64,000 nt of DNA, taken from positions 3,400,896 through 3,464,895 of the forward strand of contig NZ_CP022423.1 in the NCBI RefSeq assembly GCF_002222655.1, read 5' to 3'. Positions 35,857-45,569 of this stretch are shown in pieces. This DNA is from Vitreoscilla filiformis (lineage in GTDB: Bacteria > Pseudomonadota > Gammaproteobacteria > Burkholderiales > Burkholderiaceae_C). Position numbers and translations under genes: made by a program. The stretch's first letter is position 1, and every line of letters starts with the position of its first letter. The notes under the pieces were generated by a model. The model was given only the letters and a program-made list of their open reading frames with translations. It made no database searches and was not told the DNA's origin.

Positions 35857-37068
35857 ATGACTGCGTTCGGCATCGTGTTGGCCCTGGTGCAAGGGCTGTG
35901 GGCCATCGGCTGGGTGGTGTACGTGGTTTGGCTGCCCGGTTTGGTGCAGCAAGCCGGGATGCTGGCCGATTGGGTGCCGTGGCTGCTCATCCTCGACCAA
36001 TGGGTGTTCGCCCTGTCCGACTTGGTGTGCGGCGTGGCGGCGGATCGGCTGCGGCGCCAACTGCGGCGTTTCGGCCCCTGGCTCATGGCGATGATGGGGC
36101 TGTCCGCCCTGGCGTTTTTGTTGCTGCCTTGGGCCGCTCGCTCACAAGCCCCGACGCTGTTTCTCGTGCTGACACTGGTGTGGACGGCCACCTCCTCCGC
36201 CCTGCGCGCCCCAGTGATGGCGCTGCTTGGGCGCCACGTGAGCGCCCAACAGTTGGCGTGGCCCACGGGGCTGTGGCTGTTCGGCTTGGGTGTGGCGGGC
36301 GCTTTGGCGCCGTATTTGCAGCCACGGGTGCGTGAGCTGTCCCCCGACCTGGCGTTTGCCCTGCCCGCCGTGGCCTTGATGCTGGCCGCCAGCGCGCTGA
36401 TTTGGGCCGAACGGCAGTTGGGGCACACCGAATCGTCGCCTGCGCCAACCCCATCCAGCGCCCCTGTGCCGCTCTGGGCTGCGCGTCCGAGGATCGTGGG
36501 TTTGCCCGGCTGGGGACTGTTTCTAGGCGCTGTCGCCCTGGCCGCGCTCGGATTCCAAATCCACTTCCCGGTGAATGCCGCCCCGCAGTTTTTGCAGCTC
36601 AACCCCTCAGCGACTTTGGAAACACTGTTGCCGCTGTTTTGGGTCGGGTTCAACTTGGCGCTGTGGCCGGCCAGCCGACTCAGTCAACGCCTGGGCGGCG
36701 TGGGCACCATGGCGGTGGGCTGCACGGTGGCCGCTTGGGCCTCCGCTGCCGGCGCCGCCAGCGACACCCTGCCCGCCCTCATCGCCTGCCAAGTGCTGGC
36801 GGGCGCCGCGTGGGCCTGCGTGCTGCTCAGTGCCAGCAGCGCTGCCACCAATGCCGGACGCACCGGCTACGAAGGGCTGGCCAGCGGTGGCTGCTTCGCG
36901 CTGCTGGCCCTGGCCGCGATGGCCCGCATGACGATGGCCGCTGGCCAAGGTTTTCAGCACCCCGGTGTGGTGCCGTGGCTGAACGTGGCCCCGGCGTTCT
37001 CGTGGATGTTGGCGGCGGGGTTGCTGCTGGTGCTCTGGCGGCGACAACGCAGCGAAAGGGGCGCATGA
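35857..37068 (+). CDS. MFS transporter
   Basis: The 403-residue membrane protein has about 12 hydrophobic helices and an MFS-like loop 2-3 basic motif (DRLRRQLRRFG) near 65. No specificity motif was recognised. It is in line with the preceding operon (43-base gap), so uptake of an aromatic substrate is possible, but proteins of this short type are often exporters. It is close to the SPFH gene, which starts 21 bases downstream. Confidence 0.8.
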   Translation: MTAFGIVLALVQGLWAIGWVVYVVWLPGLVQQAGMLADWVPWLLILDQWVFALSDLVCGVAADRLRRQLRRFGPWLMAMMGLSALAFLLLPWAARSQAPTLFLVLTLVWTATSSALRAPVMALLGRHVSAQQLAWPTGLWLFGLGVAGALAPYLQPRVRELSPDLAFALPAVALMLAASALIWAERQLGHTESSPAPTPSSAPVPLWAARPRIVGLPGWGLFLGAVALAALGFQIHFPVNAAPQFLQLNPSATLETLLPLFWVGFNLALWPASRLSQRLGGVGTMAVGCTVAAWASAAGAASDTLPALIACQVLAGAAWACVLLSASSAATNAGRTGYEGLASGGCFALLALAAMARMTMAAGQGFQHPGVVPWLNVAPAFSWMLAAGLLLVLWRRQRSERGA

Positions 37069-37089
37069 TCGTGTCGGAAGGAGACTCCC

Positions 37090-38151
37090 ATGTTTGGCCT
37101 GCGTTTCATCAAATCCCGCCCCACCGTTCACCTGATGCAATTCCGACGCGGCCAAGTGGTACGCGAAGGCGTCGGGCAATCGTTCTTCTATTACGCGCCG
37201 ACCACCACGCTGGTCGCCGTGCCCGTGGCCAGCCAAGATCGGCCCTTCATGCTGGAATTGGTGACGGCGGATTTTCAGAGCGTCACCGTGCAAGGCCAGG
37301 TGACGTACCGCATCCGCGATCCGCAACGCACCGCCGCGCTGATGGATTTTTCCCTTGCCCGCGACGGTGTGAGTTACACCTCGGATGACCCGCAGCGCCT
37401 GGGTGAGCGCGTGGCCATGCAAGTCGAGGTGATCGTGCAGCAGGCCGTGCAAGCTTTGGAGCTGAAACAAGCGCTGCGCGCCTCGGCACACATCGCCCGC
37501 CAGGCGCAAAGCGAGCTGGCCGCGCAAGCCGAAATCACCGCGCTGGGGCTGGAAATTCTGGGCGTGTCCATCCTGGCGGTGAAGCCGACGCCGGACATCG
37601 CCCGGGCGCTCGAAGCCGAAGCGCGTGAATCCAACCTCAAGGCGGCGGACGATGCGGTATACGCCCGGCGCATGTCGGCGGTGGAAAACGAACGCGCCAT
37701 CCGCCAAAACGAGCTGGACACGGACATTGCCGTGGAACGCAAAAAGCGCCAAATCCGCGACACGCAAATGGAGGCCAAAGCCGCCCTGATGCGCAAAGAA
37801 AACGAGCTGCGCGCCGAGCAAATGACCTCGGACATCGAACTGGAAACGCAGCGCAAGAGTTTCGTCAGCGGTCAGGCGGACAACGCCCGCACCTTGGCCG
37901 AAGCCGAGGCCTACCGCGTCGCCACCGTGATGCAGGCCCTCAGCCAAGCCGACCCGCGTTTGGTGCAGGCGCTGGCCGCGTCCGGCATGCAACCGGGCCA
38001 GCTCATTGCCCAGGCGTTCGGCGGCATTGCGGAAAAGGCCGAACGCATCGGCCAACTCAACCTGTCGCCGGATTTGCTGCAAAGTTTGATGGCCGCGCCC
38101 AGCGCCAGCGACGACCCCGCCCCAACCCGGAGCCCGCGTGAACGCCGCTGA
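37090..38151 (+). CDS. SPFH/Band 7 domain protein
   Basis: The 353-residue protein has an N-terminal SPFH (prohibitin-like) domain (about 15-185, with GQSFFYYAPTTTLVAVPVA and the LEILGVSILAVKPTP end). A highly charged helical region follows (about 190-300, EARESNLKAADDAVYARRMS), as in flotillin/stomatin proteins that oligomerise at membranes. There is no membrane helix, so association must be peripheral. It overlaps the next gene, an NAD-kinase-like protein, by 14 bases, pointing to a functional pair. Confidence 0.88.
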   Translation: MFGLRFIKSRPTVHLMQFRRGQVVREGVGQSFFYYAPTTTLVAVPVASQDRPFMLELVTADFQSVTVQGQVTYRIRDPQRTAALMDFSLARDGVSYTSDDPQRLGERVAMQVEVIVQQAVQALELKQALRASAHIARQAQSELAAQAEITALGLEILGVSILAVKPTPDIARALEAEARESNLKAADDAVYARRMSAVENERAIRQNELDTDIAVERKKRQIRDTQMEAKAALMRKENELRAEQMTSDIELETQRKSFVSGQADNARTLAEAEAYRVATVMQALSQADPRLVQALAASGMQPGQLIAQAFGGIAEKAERIGQLNLSPDLLQSLMAAPSASDDPAPTRSPRERR

Positions 38152-39070
38152 GCGCAAGGTGGTGCTCGTCACGCGCCGCACGCGCTTGGATGAGCTGATC
38201 AGCCGCCACCACACGTTGGCGCAGGCCCGCTTTTACATCGAGCACCTCGGCGCCGATTTCGCCGACTACTTGGCGGAAAACGCCGCTTACACCCAGGCGC
38301 TGCACACCACGGTGCAATGCCTAGAGCGTTGGGGGCGTTACCAGCTCCTCGACCGGGGATTTTTGCCGAACTTCGTCTTCGCCCCGGACGACATCGTCGT
38401 CGCCCTCGGCCAAGATGGTTTGGTGGCCAACACGCTGAAGTATTTGAACGGCCAGCCGCTGATCGGCCTCAACCCCGAACCGGCACGCTGGGACGGCGTG
38501 CTGCTGCCCTTTCAGCCCGCCGATCTGGCGGCGCTGCTGGGCGACGTGGCGCGCCGCAAACGCCCACTGCGAGCGGTGACGATGGCCGAGGCGCGGCTTT
38601 CAGATGGGCAGGTCTTGCGCGCGGTGAACGATTTGTTCATCGGCCCGCGCACGCACAGTTCGGCGTTGTACGACATCGAATGGCAGGGGCGGCGTGAAAC
38701 GCAGTCCTCCTCCGGCTTGATTGTGGCCACGGGCTTGGGGGCGTCGGCGTGGTTGCGCAGCATCGTCACGGGCTCGCTGGGGGTGGCGCAAGCGCTGCGC
38801 CCAGATGCCCCCGCCACCGACTATCAACCTGACCCGTGGGACAGCCCGCGCCTGACCTTCGCCGTGCGTGAGCCCTTCCCCAGCCGCAGCTCACGCGCCG
38901 AGCTGGTGTTTGGCCACGTCCCGACGGGGCAGCCGCTGCGACTGCGCTCGCGCATGCCCGAGCAAGGGGTGATTTTTTCGGATGGGATGGAGGCCGACCA
39001 CCTGCGCTTCACCGCCGGCATGGAAGCGGTGATTGGGGTGTGTGATCGGCAAGGGCAGTTGGTGGTTTAG
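38138..39070 (+). CDS. NAD-kinase-like protein with altered nucleotide motif
   Basis: The 310-residue protein (GTG start) resembles NAD(+) kinases: DDIVVALGQDGLVANTLKYL near 84-103, NDLFIGPRTHSSALYDI near 165 and SSSGLIVATGLGASAWLRSI near 189-208. The canonical GGDGT phosphate-binding motif reads GQDGL here, so true NAD kinase activity is uncertain. The translational overlap with the SPFH gene suggests that the two work together. Confidence 0.8.
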   Translation: MNAAERKVVLVTRRTRLDELISRHHTLAQARFYIEHLGADFADYLAENAAYTQALHTTVQCLERWGRYQLLDRGFLPNFVFAPDDIVVALGQDGLVANTLKYLNGQPLIGLNPEPARWDGVLLPFQPADLAALLGDVARRKRPLRAVTMAEARLSDGQVLRAVNDLFIGPRTHSSALYDIEWQGRRETQSSSGLIVATGLGASAWLRSIVTGSLGVAQALRPDAPATDYQPDPWDSPRLTFAVREPFPSRSSRAELVFGHVPTGQPLRLRSRMPEQGVIFSDGMEADHLRFTAGMEAVIGVCDRQGQLVV

Positions 39071-39104
39071 GCACAGACCCCAGCCCCTGCCGCAAAATGA
39101 CGGC

Positions 39105-40688
39105 ATGAGCCTCCCATCGCCCCTGCCCCGCCGCAAGCTGCCCATTGGCATCCAGACTTTTGCCAAGCTGCGCGAGGGGGACGAGCATTACTACGTGGAT
39201 AAAACCGCGTACGCGCTGCAACTCATCGAGCAGGGCAACTGCTACTTTCTCAGCCGCCCCCGCCGCTTCGGCAAAAGTTTGCTGCTGGACACCTTCAAAG
39301 AGTTGTTCGAAGGCCATCGCGCCCTGTTCACCGGCCTGTATGCCGACGAACATTGGGATTGGACGCGGCGGTATCCGGTGATTCGCATCAGTTTTGGCGG
39401 TGGGGTGGTGCATCGCTTGGAAGAATTGACGCAGCGCGTGCGGGAGATTTTGCGCATCCACCGCGAAGATTTGCAGTTGCCGCGCCCGGCTGAATTGGCA
39501 CCCGACGATGTGGCCGGCGACTTGACCGCCTTGATTCGCCAAGCGCATTTAAACCGTGGCGAGCGCGTGGTGGTGCTGGTCGATGAATACGATAAACCCA
39601 TTCTCGACAACATCACCGACAGCCCCCGCGCCACCGAAATGCGCGAAGCCTTAAAAAACCTCTACAGCGTCTTGAAAGACAGCGACGCGCATCTGAAATT
39701 CGTCTTTCTCACGGGTGTCTCCAAGTTCAGCAAGGTCAGTTTGTTTTCAGGCTTGAATCACCTGAAAGACATCACGCTGGATGCGCGTTTTAGCGCCATT
39801 TGTGGTTACACCGATGAAGACGTCGATACGGTCTTCGCACCGGAACTCCCGGGTTTGGATCGGGAAGAAATCCGGCGTTGGTACAACGGTTACAACTGGT
39901 TGGGCGAAGGCGTCTACAACCCGTTTGACGTGTTGCTGTTGTTTGATAAGCGGGAGTTTCAGCCTTATTGGTTTGAAACCGGTACACCCACGTTTTTGGT
40001 GAACCTCTTGGCCGAGCGTCAGTTCTTCACCCCGGATTTAAGCCAGGTGATGGCCCTGGAGCAGCTCATTGCGTCCTTCGATGTCGATGACATTCCACCC
40101 GAAGCGCTGCTCTTCCAAACCGGCTACCTGACGTTGCACGGGCGTGAGGAGATTTCACGCGCACAGTGGGTCTACACCTTGGGTTATCCGAACCGCGAGG
40201 TCGAAACCAGTTTGAATGGCGCTTTGCTCAAAGGTTATGGTGTCCCGTCGCGGCAGGCGCTGACCACGCGGCTGCAACTGCTCAAACTGCTGCGCGCGCG
40301 CGATGTGGCAGGCCTGCGGGCGCTGTTTCATGCACTGTTTGCCAGCATCCCACATGATTGGTACCGCAAAAACAAACTGGCCGAGTTTGAGGGTTACTAC
40401 GCCAGCGTGTTTTACAGCTACTTTGCCGCGTCGGGTTTGGAAGTTCGCCTCGAAGACGCCACCAACCATGGCCGCATCGACATGGCGGTGTTGTTCAGCG
40501 GTGTGGTGTGGCTGTTCGAGTTCAAAGTGGTGGAGCTTGTGCCCGAAGGCAAGGCCTTGGCGCAATTGCAAGACCGGGGTTACGCCGAGAAATACCAAGC
40601 GCGCGGTGAACCGATGTATTTGATTGGTGTGGAGTTCAGCCGCGTGGCGCGCAATGTGGTGGCGCTGGATGTCTTGCCGCTGGGTTGA
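39105..40688 (+). CDS. AAA-ATPase-like protein with PD-(D/E)XK nuclease-like C-terminus
   Basis: The 527-residue protein has LPIGIQTFAKLREGDEHYYV, then a Walker A-like FLSRPRRFGKSLLLDTFKEL near 52-71 and a Walker B-like VVVLVDEYDKPIL near 153. The C-terminal domain contains LEDATNHGRIDMAVLF and WLFEFKVVE, matching the D...ExK core of PDDEXK_9. These AAA-ATPase_like/DUF1703 proteins are abundant, often mobile and functionally uncharacterised; defence or DNA-processing roles are guesses. It starts 34 bases after the NAD-kinase-like gene. Confidence 0.88.
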   Translation: MSLPSPLPRRKLPIGIQTFAKLREGDEHYYVDKTAYALQLIEQGNCYFLSRPRRFGKSLLLDTFKELFEGHRALFTGLYADEHWDWTRRYPVIRISFGGGVVHRLEELTQRVREILRIHREDLQLPRPAELAPDDVAGDLTALIRQAHLNRGERVVVLVDEYDKPILDNITDSPRATEMREALKNLYSVLKDSDAHLKFVFLTGVSKFSKVSLFSGLNHLKDITLDARFSAICGYTDEDVDTVFAPELPGLDREEIRRWYNGYNWLGEGVYNPFDVLLLFDKREFQPYWFETGTPTFLVNLLAERQFFTPDLSQVMALEQLIASFDVDDIPPEALLFQTGYLTLHGREEISRAQWVYTLGYPNREVETSLNGALLKGYGVPSRQALTTRLQLLKLLRARDVAGLRALFHALFASIPHDWYRKNKLAEFEGYYASVFYSYFAASGLEVRLEDATNHGRIDMAVLFSGVVWLFEFKVVELVPEGKALAQLQDRGYAEKYQARGEPMYLIGVEFSRVARNVVALDVLPLG

Positions 40689-40709
40689 CTCGATGCGTGC
40701 GCGGATGCT

Positions 40710-42002
40710 TTAAGCCAACAAACCCGCCAAATCGACCCCCCCATCGGCCACCTGTTCCGGCGTGGGGGACACCCCCGCTTCCAGCAACTTGCGGCTGAGC
40801 AGGTGCTCCTTCGAGGCGTTCACCGCATCCACCGCCAGCAGCCGCCCGGCACGGAAGTGCCACACCGAAAAGCCGCTGCCGCTGGCCACATCGCCCCGCA
40901 CCGCCCAAGCGTCGGCACCACCGGACAGGCCGGCCATCTGCAACTTCTTGTCGTACTGATCCGACCAGAACCAGGGCACGGCGGTGAACGGTCGATCCTG
41001 CCCCAGCAGCGCCGCCGCCGCCGACTTGCCTTGCTCGGTGGCGTTTTGCACCGATTCGAGCCGCAGCAGCGAACCATCGGCCAGTTGTCGCACCGTGCAA
41101 TCGCCCGCCGCCACGATGCGCGGATCGGCGGTGCGCCCGCACGCATCCACCACGATGCCGCGATCCACCGCCAACCCCGCTTCACGCGCCAGCCCATCGT
41201 TGGCGCTGACGCCCACGCCCAGCACCACCAGCCCGCACGGCAATCGGGTGCCATCGGCCAGCACGGCGGCTTGGGCGGTGCCGTCGTCGCCCACGTCCAA
41301 GCGTTGAAGCTGGGCGTTCAACACCAGTGTCACGCCGTGGGCGCGGTGCAACTCGGCATACCAATCGGACAGCACCGGCGCCAACACCCGCCCCAGCAAA
41401 CGCGGCGCCGCTTCCAGCACCGTGACGGCCACGCCTTTTTTGCGCGCCGTCGCCGCCACTTCCAGGCCAATGAAACCGCCGCCGATCACCACCAGAGGCA
41501 AGCCGGTTTCGACACAACGCGCCAAACCAGCGGCCAGAGCGTCCGCATCGGCGCGGGTGCGCAGGGGCAGGACGTTGGGTGCATCCGCCCCCGGCACCGC
41601 CGACGCCGGCAAGCGGCGCGGCGTCGCGCCCGTGGCCAGCACCAGGCCAGCGTAGGGCAACCGTTCCGCCGACCCGCCCGCTTCAGCAGGCGCCAGCACG
41701 ACCTCACCCGCCACCCGGTCGATGGCTTGCACGCGCACCCCGGTGCGCAGCGTGATGTGCTTTTTCGCCAGCATCGCCGGCGCCCGCATCACCAACTGCG
41801 CGGCCTCGACCTCCCCGGCCAGCCACGCTTTGGACAGCGGCGGTCGGTGGTACGGCCCATGCGGCTCATCACCCAGCAAGGTGATCGGGCCGGCAAAACC
41901 GCCGGCGCGCAGGCTTTCAGCGGCTTGCACGCCCGCTTGCCCGGCCCCGACGATCACCACCGCCGCGCCCTCGGCCTGCAACGGGGAGGCGGCGGCGTTC
42001 AT
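40710..42002 (-). CDS. NAD(P)H-dependent ferredoxin reductase (FAD)
   Basis: The 430-residue flavoprotein has two dinucleotide folds: FAD at VVIVGAGQAGVQAAESLRAGG (about 15-35) and NAD at LVVIGGGFIGLEVAATARKKG (about 170-190). The segment GPYHRPPLSKAWL is typical of putidaredoxin-reductase-type enzymes, and the late FAD motif IVAAGDC is present. It passes electrons from NADH to the [2Fe-2S] ferredoxin whose gene overlaps its start (ATGA), and so to the P450 at 42358. Confidence 0.94.
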   Translation of the reverse strand: MNAAASPLQAEGAAVVIVGAGQAGVQAAESLRAGGFAGPITLLGDEPHGPYHRPPLSKAWLAGEVEAAQLVMRAPAMLAKKHITLRTGVRVQAIDRVAGEVVLAPAEAGGSAERLPYAGLVLATGATPRRLPASAVPGADAPNVLPLRTRADADALAAGLARCVETGLPLVVIGGGFIGLEVAATARKKGVAVTVLEAAPRLLGRVLAPVLSDWYAELHRAHGVTLVLNAQLQRLDVGDDGTAQAAVLADGTRLPCGLVVLGVGVSANDGLAREAGLAVDRGIVVDACGRTADPRIVAAGDCTVRQLADGSLLRLESVQNATEQGKSAAAALLGQDRPFTAVPWFWSDQYDKKLQMAGLSGGADAWAVRGDVASGSGFSVWHFRAGRLLAVDAVNASKEHLLSRKLLEAGVSPTPEQVADGGVDLAGLLA

Positions 42003-42322
42003 TCCTGGGTCTCAGGCAGGGTGAGGACGGCACCGGCCATGGCGGCGGTGGCTTTCAACTGGCAGGCCAGGCGGCTGTTCGGGCGACGCTCGGCGGCGAC
42101 GTGGGCCAGCATGTCCAGCTCGCCGTCGCTCGGAGGGGGCAGCAGGGCGGCCAGCATGTCGTCCACATAGCAGTGGCAGGTGGCGCAGGCGCACGAGCCA
42201 CCGCACTCGCCCAGGATGCCGTCCACGCCGTTGGCGGTGGCGGCTTGCATCAGGTTCCAGCCTTCGGGCACGTCCACCTCGGTGCGGGTGCCGTTGGCTT
42301 CAACATAGGTCAGGGTCGGCAT
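41999..42322 (-). CDS. [2Fe-2S] ferredoxin (putidaredoxin type)
   Basis: The 107-residue ferredoxin has cluster ligands in GECGGSCACATCHCYV (about 38-53) plus the distal Cys in RLACQLKA near 86, the adrenodoxin/putidaredoxin spacing. The start at 42322 fits a small upstream RBS. It is the electron carrier between the overlapping reductase gene and the P450 35 bases upstream. Confidence 0.95.
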   Translation of the reverse strand: MPTLTYVEANGTRTEVDVPEGWNLMQAATANGVDGILGECGGSCACATCHCYVDDMLAALLPPPSDGELDMLAHVAAERRPNSRLACQLKATAAMAGAVLTLPETQE

Positions 42323-42357
42323 GAAAGTCTCCAAAAATCGATGTGGGGCCGGCCAGC

Positions 42358-43533
42358 TTATTGCGCCTTGAGCAGCAGCACCAGCGGGCTGCGGAAGGTG
42401 GACGACGGCATCCAAGCGAGCTGGTCGGCGACGCGGCGGTAGTCCGGCACCACGCGGTGGAATTCTTCGAAGGCGATCTTCACCGCCATGCGCGCAATCG
42501 CCGTGCCCAAGCAAGCGTGGACGCCGCCGCCAAAGCCCAGATGGCCACGTGGCTTGCGGGTGATGTCGTACACCTCGGGGTTGGGGAACTGGCGCTCGTC
42601 GCGGTTGCCAGAACCGTAGGCCAGGCAGACGAAATCGCCTTGTTTCATGGTTTGGCCGTGCAAGCTCACGTCCTTCATCAAGCGGCGGCGGAAGCGTTGC
42701 GCCGAAGTGTTGAAACGCAGGCTTTCTTCGATGGCGTCCGGCAACAGCGCCGGGTTGGCCACCACGGCGCGGCGCGCATCGGCAAACGTCGCCAGGTTGT
42801 GGGCGAACATCATCATGAAACCGCCCATCGATTCGACGCCCGCCATGATGAGTGTGGTGGTGGTCAGCAGCACCTCGCGCTCGTCGAGTTTGTCGCCATC
42901 GATTTCGGCTTGGGCGAAGTGGCTGATGAGATCGTCACGCGGCTCGGCCCGGCGCAGGGCGATCACCTTGGCGGCGTAATCTTGCATCCAGTTGTAGGCG
43001 GCGATGTGCTCCGGGCCTTTGGTGCGGGTGCGAGCATCGCTTTGCACCATGAGCACGGCGTTGTCACGCACCTCTTGTTCGGGCACCAGGGCTTCGTCGC
43101 CCATGGGCAGGCCCAGCGCGGCCATCAACACTTTGACGGTGAACTTGGACGAAACTTCCTTGAAATCGAACTCGCTCACGCCCTTCAAGGTGCCGAACAC
43201 GTCGCGGGCCACCTCGCGGATCGGCGTTTCCAGCGCCAGCAGGTTGCGCTTCATGAAGGCGTGTTGCACCAAGGCGCGCAGGCGGTCATGGCGCGGCGGG
43301 TCGGACGAACCCAACGTCGCCCCAGCACGACCGGGCAGTTCGGTCATCAAGTTGCCGCTGGCGCTGGAGTAGGTTTGCCAATCGTTCAGCGCGGTGACGA
43401 TGTCGCTGTAACGCGACAACACCCACATCTGCGCCTCGGGGCTCCAGAAGCAGGGGAATTCATCCCGTAGGCGCTGGTAGTAGGGAAACGGATCGGCGTC
43501 CACCGCCGGGCTGTAGGGGTCGAAGCTGAACAT
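42358..43533 (-). CDS. Cytochrome P450, class I (bacterial camphor type)
   Basis: The 391-residue soluble P450 has IMAGVESMGGFM in the I-helix (Glu-Ser where most have Asp/Glu-Thr), EESLRF as ExxR near 270 and the heme loop LGFGGGVHACLGTAIAR near 335-351. With its own ferredoxin and reductase immediately downstream it forms a complete class I monooxygenase operon. Substrates of such operons are often terpenoids or aromatics; this one is not known. An AGGAG-type RBS precedes the start, and an AraC regulator is divergent. Confidence 0.95.
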   Translation of the reverse strand: MFSFDPYSPAVDADPFPYYQRLRDEFPCFWSPEAQMWVLSRYSDIVTALNDWQTYSSASGNLMTELPGRAGATLGSSDPPRHDRLRALVQHAFMKRNLLALETPIREVARDVFGTLKGVSEFDFKEVSSKFTVKVLMAALGLPMGDEALVPEQEVRDNAVLMVQSDARTRTKGPEHIAAYNWMQDYAAKVIALRRAEPRDDLISHFAQAEIDGDKLDEREVLLTTTTLIMAGVESMGGFMMMFAHNLATFADARRAVVANPALLPDAIEESLRFNTSAQRFRRRLMKDVSLHGQTMKQGDFVCLAYGSGNRDERQFPNPEVYDITRKPRGHLGFGGGVHACLGTAIARMAVKIAFEEFHRVVPDYRRVADQLAWMPSSTFRSPLVLLLKAQ

Positions 43534-43663
43534 GGCGATGTCTCCTCGGTATCAAAGCGGGCTGGGGCTGGCAGCCAAGTGGGAGCGAATTCTGGACATC
43601 CCCCACCCAACTCGCAGTAGACAAACGCCCCAGATAACTTGCACTTTTGCCGTAACCTGCCGC

Positions 43664-44593
43664 ATGCTCGCACCCATGCCGAGCCGCCGTTCCCCTCCCG
43701 CCCCCGAACTGCCCACCTTCAGCCTGTATGGGGAAGCCTCCGCCGTGCAACGCCCTGTGCTGCATGTGGAATCGATCCAATCGCGCAGCAGCCGGCACGC
43801 ATGGGAAATCGAGGCCCACGTCCATCGGGGTTTGCACCAAATCGTGTGGCTGGCCAGCGGGCCGGGCGAGGTATTCTTGGACGAATCCCGCACCGACTGC
43901 GCCGGGCCGATGGCGGTGGTGATTCCACCGGGCGTCGTCCACGCCTTTCGCTTTGACCCGACGACGGACGGCCACGTCCTCACCCTGAGCGCCGCCGCGC
44001 TCACCGAAGGCGAGGCCGTGGGCGCCGGCGACGCTCTGCAAACCCTGTTCGCCGCGCCGCGTCTACTCGCCCCGGAAGGCGACGACGCCGAGCGCCTGAG
44101 CCGCTTACTGACAGCACTCATGCACGAAAGTGCCGCCGCCGACCGCGACCCACACCCAGCCCACGCCGCACCTCCCGTGCCGCTGTGGTTGGCGCGTTCG
44201 GTGGTGTGGCTGCTGGCACAGTGGGCGCACCGTGCGCCCCTCAATGGCCCCCGGCCCAGTGGTGGCCAGCGGGCGCTGTACACGCGCTGGGTGGTGCTGG
44301 TGGAGGCGCATTACCGCGATCACTGGCCGGTGTCACGCTATGCGGAGCGGCTGGGGTTGTCTGAGGAGCGGCTCAACCGCATGGTCAAGGCCGAAACCGA
44401 CCTGACCGCCCAAGCCGTGCTGCACGCCCGCCTGGCACGCGAAGCCTGCCGCCGGTTGGTGCATGTGGCCGCGCCGGTGTCCCACCTGGCGTTTGAGCTG
44501 GGATTTGAGGATCCGGCGTACTTTTGCCGGTTTTTCAAACGGCACACGGGGTTCTCGCCCCGGGCTTACCGCAGCCACATGCAAACCCGTTGA
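43664..44593 (+). CDS. AraC-family transcriptional regulator
   Basis: The 309-residue regulator has an N-terminal cupin-like sensor (HVHRGLHQIVWLASGPGEV, then PPGVVHAFRF; about 40-90). Its C-terminal double helix-turn-helix runs through YAERLGLSEERLNRMV near 225 and LAFELGFEDPAYFCRFFKRH near 276. It is transcribed away from the P450 operon, about 130 bases apart, so it very likely controls it in response to the P450 substrate. ATG 43676 is an alternative start four codons later. Confidence 0.93.
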   Translation: MLAPMPSRRSPPAPELPTFSLYGEASAVQRPVLHVESIQSRSSRHAWEIEAHVHRGLHQIVWLASGPGEVFLDESRTDCAGPMAVVIPPGVVHAFRFDPTTDGHVLTLSAAALTEGEAVGAGDALQTLFAAPRLLAPEGDDAERLSRLLTALMHESAAADRDPHPAHAAPPVPLWLARSVVWLLAQWAHRAPLNGPRPSGGQRALYTRWVVLVEAHYRDHWPVSRYAERLGLSEERLNRMVKAETDLTAQAVLHARLAREACRRLVHVAAPVSHLAFELGFEDPAYFCRFFKRHTGFSPRAYRSHMQTR

Positions 44594-44718
44594 GTGAAAA
44601 AACTAGGGAACCCGTGAGCAGAATGCCCGCAAAGGCCGCCAGCGTTTGAGACTCATCGCACCGATACGCGATCGCACAGGCAAGATGGCCACTTTGTTTT
44701 GCACTCCACCTCACAGCC

Positions 44719-45564
44719 ATGCGGTTCCACCTCCCTCCAGCCTCGATCGTCGCCCTGTTGAGCCTGTGCTGGCTCACCCCGGCCCACGCGGAAACTTTCA
44801 CGTTTGGCGTGCTCTCGCAACGCAGCGCTGTGCTCACCGCGCAGTACTGGAATCCGATCCTCGACTACGTTAAGCGTAAAACCGGCATCGATTTGCAGCT
44901 CAAGCTCGCTCGCACCGCCCCCGAATCCAACGACGCCACCGAGCGCGGTGAGTACGACTTTGTGTACTCGAACACCATTTTTCTGCCTCGCATGGCTGGG
45001 ACGAACTACCAAGTCATCCTCAAACCGCGTGAAGACGCCATCTCAGGGCAGATCGTGACCCTGGCCAGTGCCCCGGTGAAGCAGCTCAAAGACCTGCAAG
45101 GCCAAGCCGTTGGCTTTCCCTCGCAAGCCGCGTTTCTTGGCTACGCGGTTCCCATGGACGCTTTGCTGCGCGATGGCGTTCACGTCGCCCCGTTTTTTGG
45201 CGGTAACCAAGAGGGCATCATGGCGCAGCTCAAGGCAGGGCGGATTTTGGCTGCCGGTGTGAACAGTCAGGTGATGCAAGCCTTTGCCGCCCGGGAAAAT
45301 CTCCAGTACCGGGTGATCTGGGAATCTCCGCCCTATCACAACCTGCCCATTGCTGCCCATCCCCGGGTGCCCAAACCGGTGGTGGAGGCTGTGCGCTCGG
45401 CCATCGATGGCATGGAACAAGACGCCGATGGGCGCACCGTTTTAGAAACAACCGCCCGCGTCATCGGCCAGCAACCGCCGTTTGGCTTCAATGCGGCCAG
45501 CCCCAGCGATTATCGAAATTACACCGATTTTTACCGGACGACCTTGGTCAAGGACATCAAGTAA
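44719..45564 (+). CDS. PhnD-like periplasmic substrate-binding protein
   Basis: The 281-residue protein has a signal peptide (cut near 24, PAHA/ETF) and the phosphate/phosphite/phosphonate-binding fold: [31 protein letters not shown] and [15 protein letters not shown]. No ABC permease or ATPase is adjacent. Instead a hybrid histidine kinase starts 5 bases downstream, so it probably presents a ligand to that kinase and does not feed a transporter. The ligand is unknown. Confidence 0.88.
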   Translation: MRFHLPPASIVALLSLCWLTPAHAETFTFGVLSQRSAVLTAQYWNPILDYVKRKTGIDLQLKLARTAPESNDATERGEYDFVYSNTIFLPRMAGTNYQVILKPREDAISGQIVTLASAPVKQLKDLQGQAVGFPSQAAFLGYAVPMDALLRDGVHVAPFFGGNQEGIMAQLKAGRILAAGVNSQVMQAFAARENLQYRVIWESPPYHNLPIAAHPRVPKPVVEAVRSAIDGMEQDADGRTVLETTARVIGQQPPFGFNAASPSDYRNYTDFYRTTLVKDIK

Positions 45565-45569
45565 ACGCC

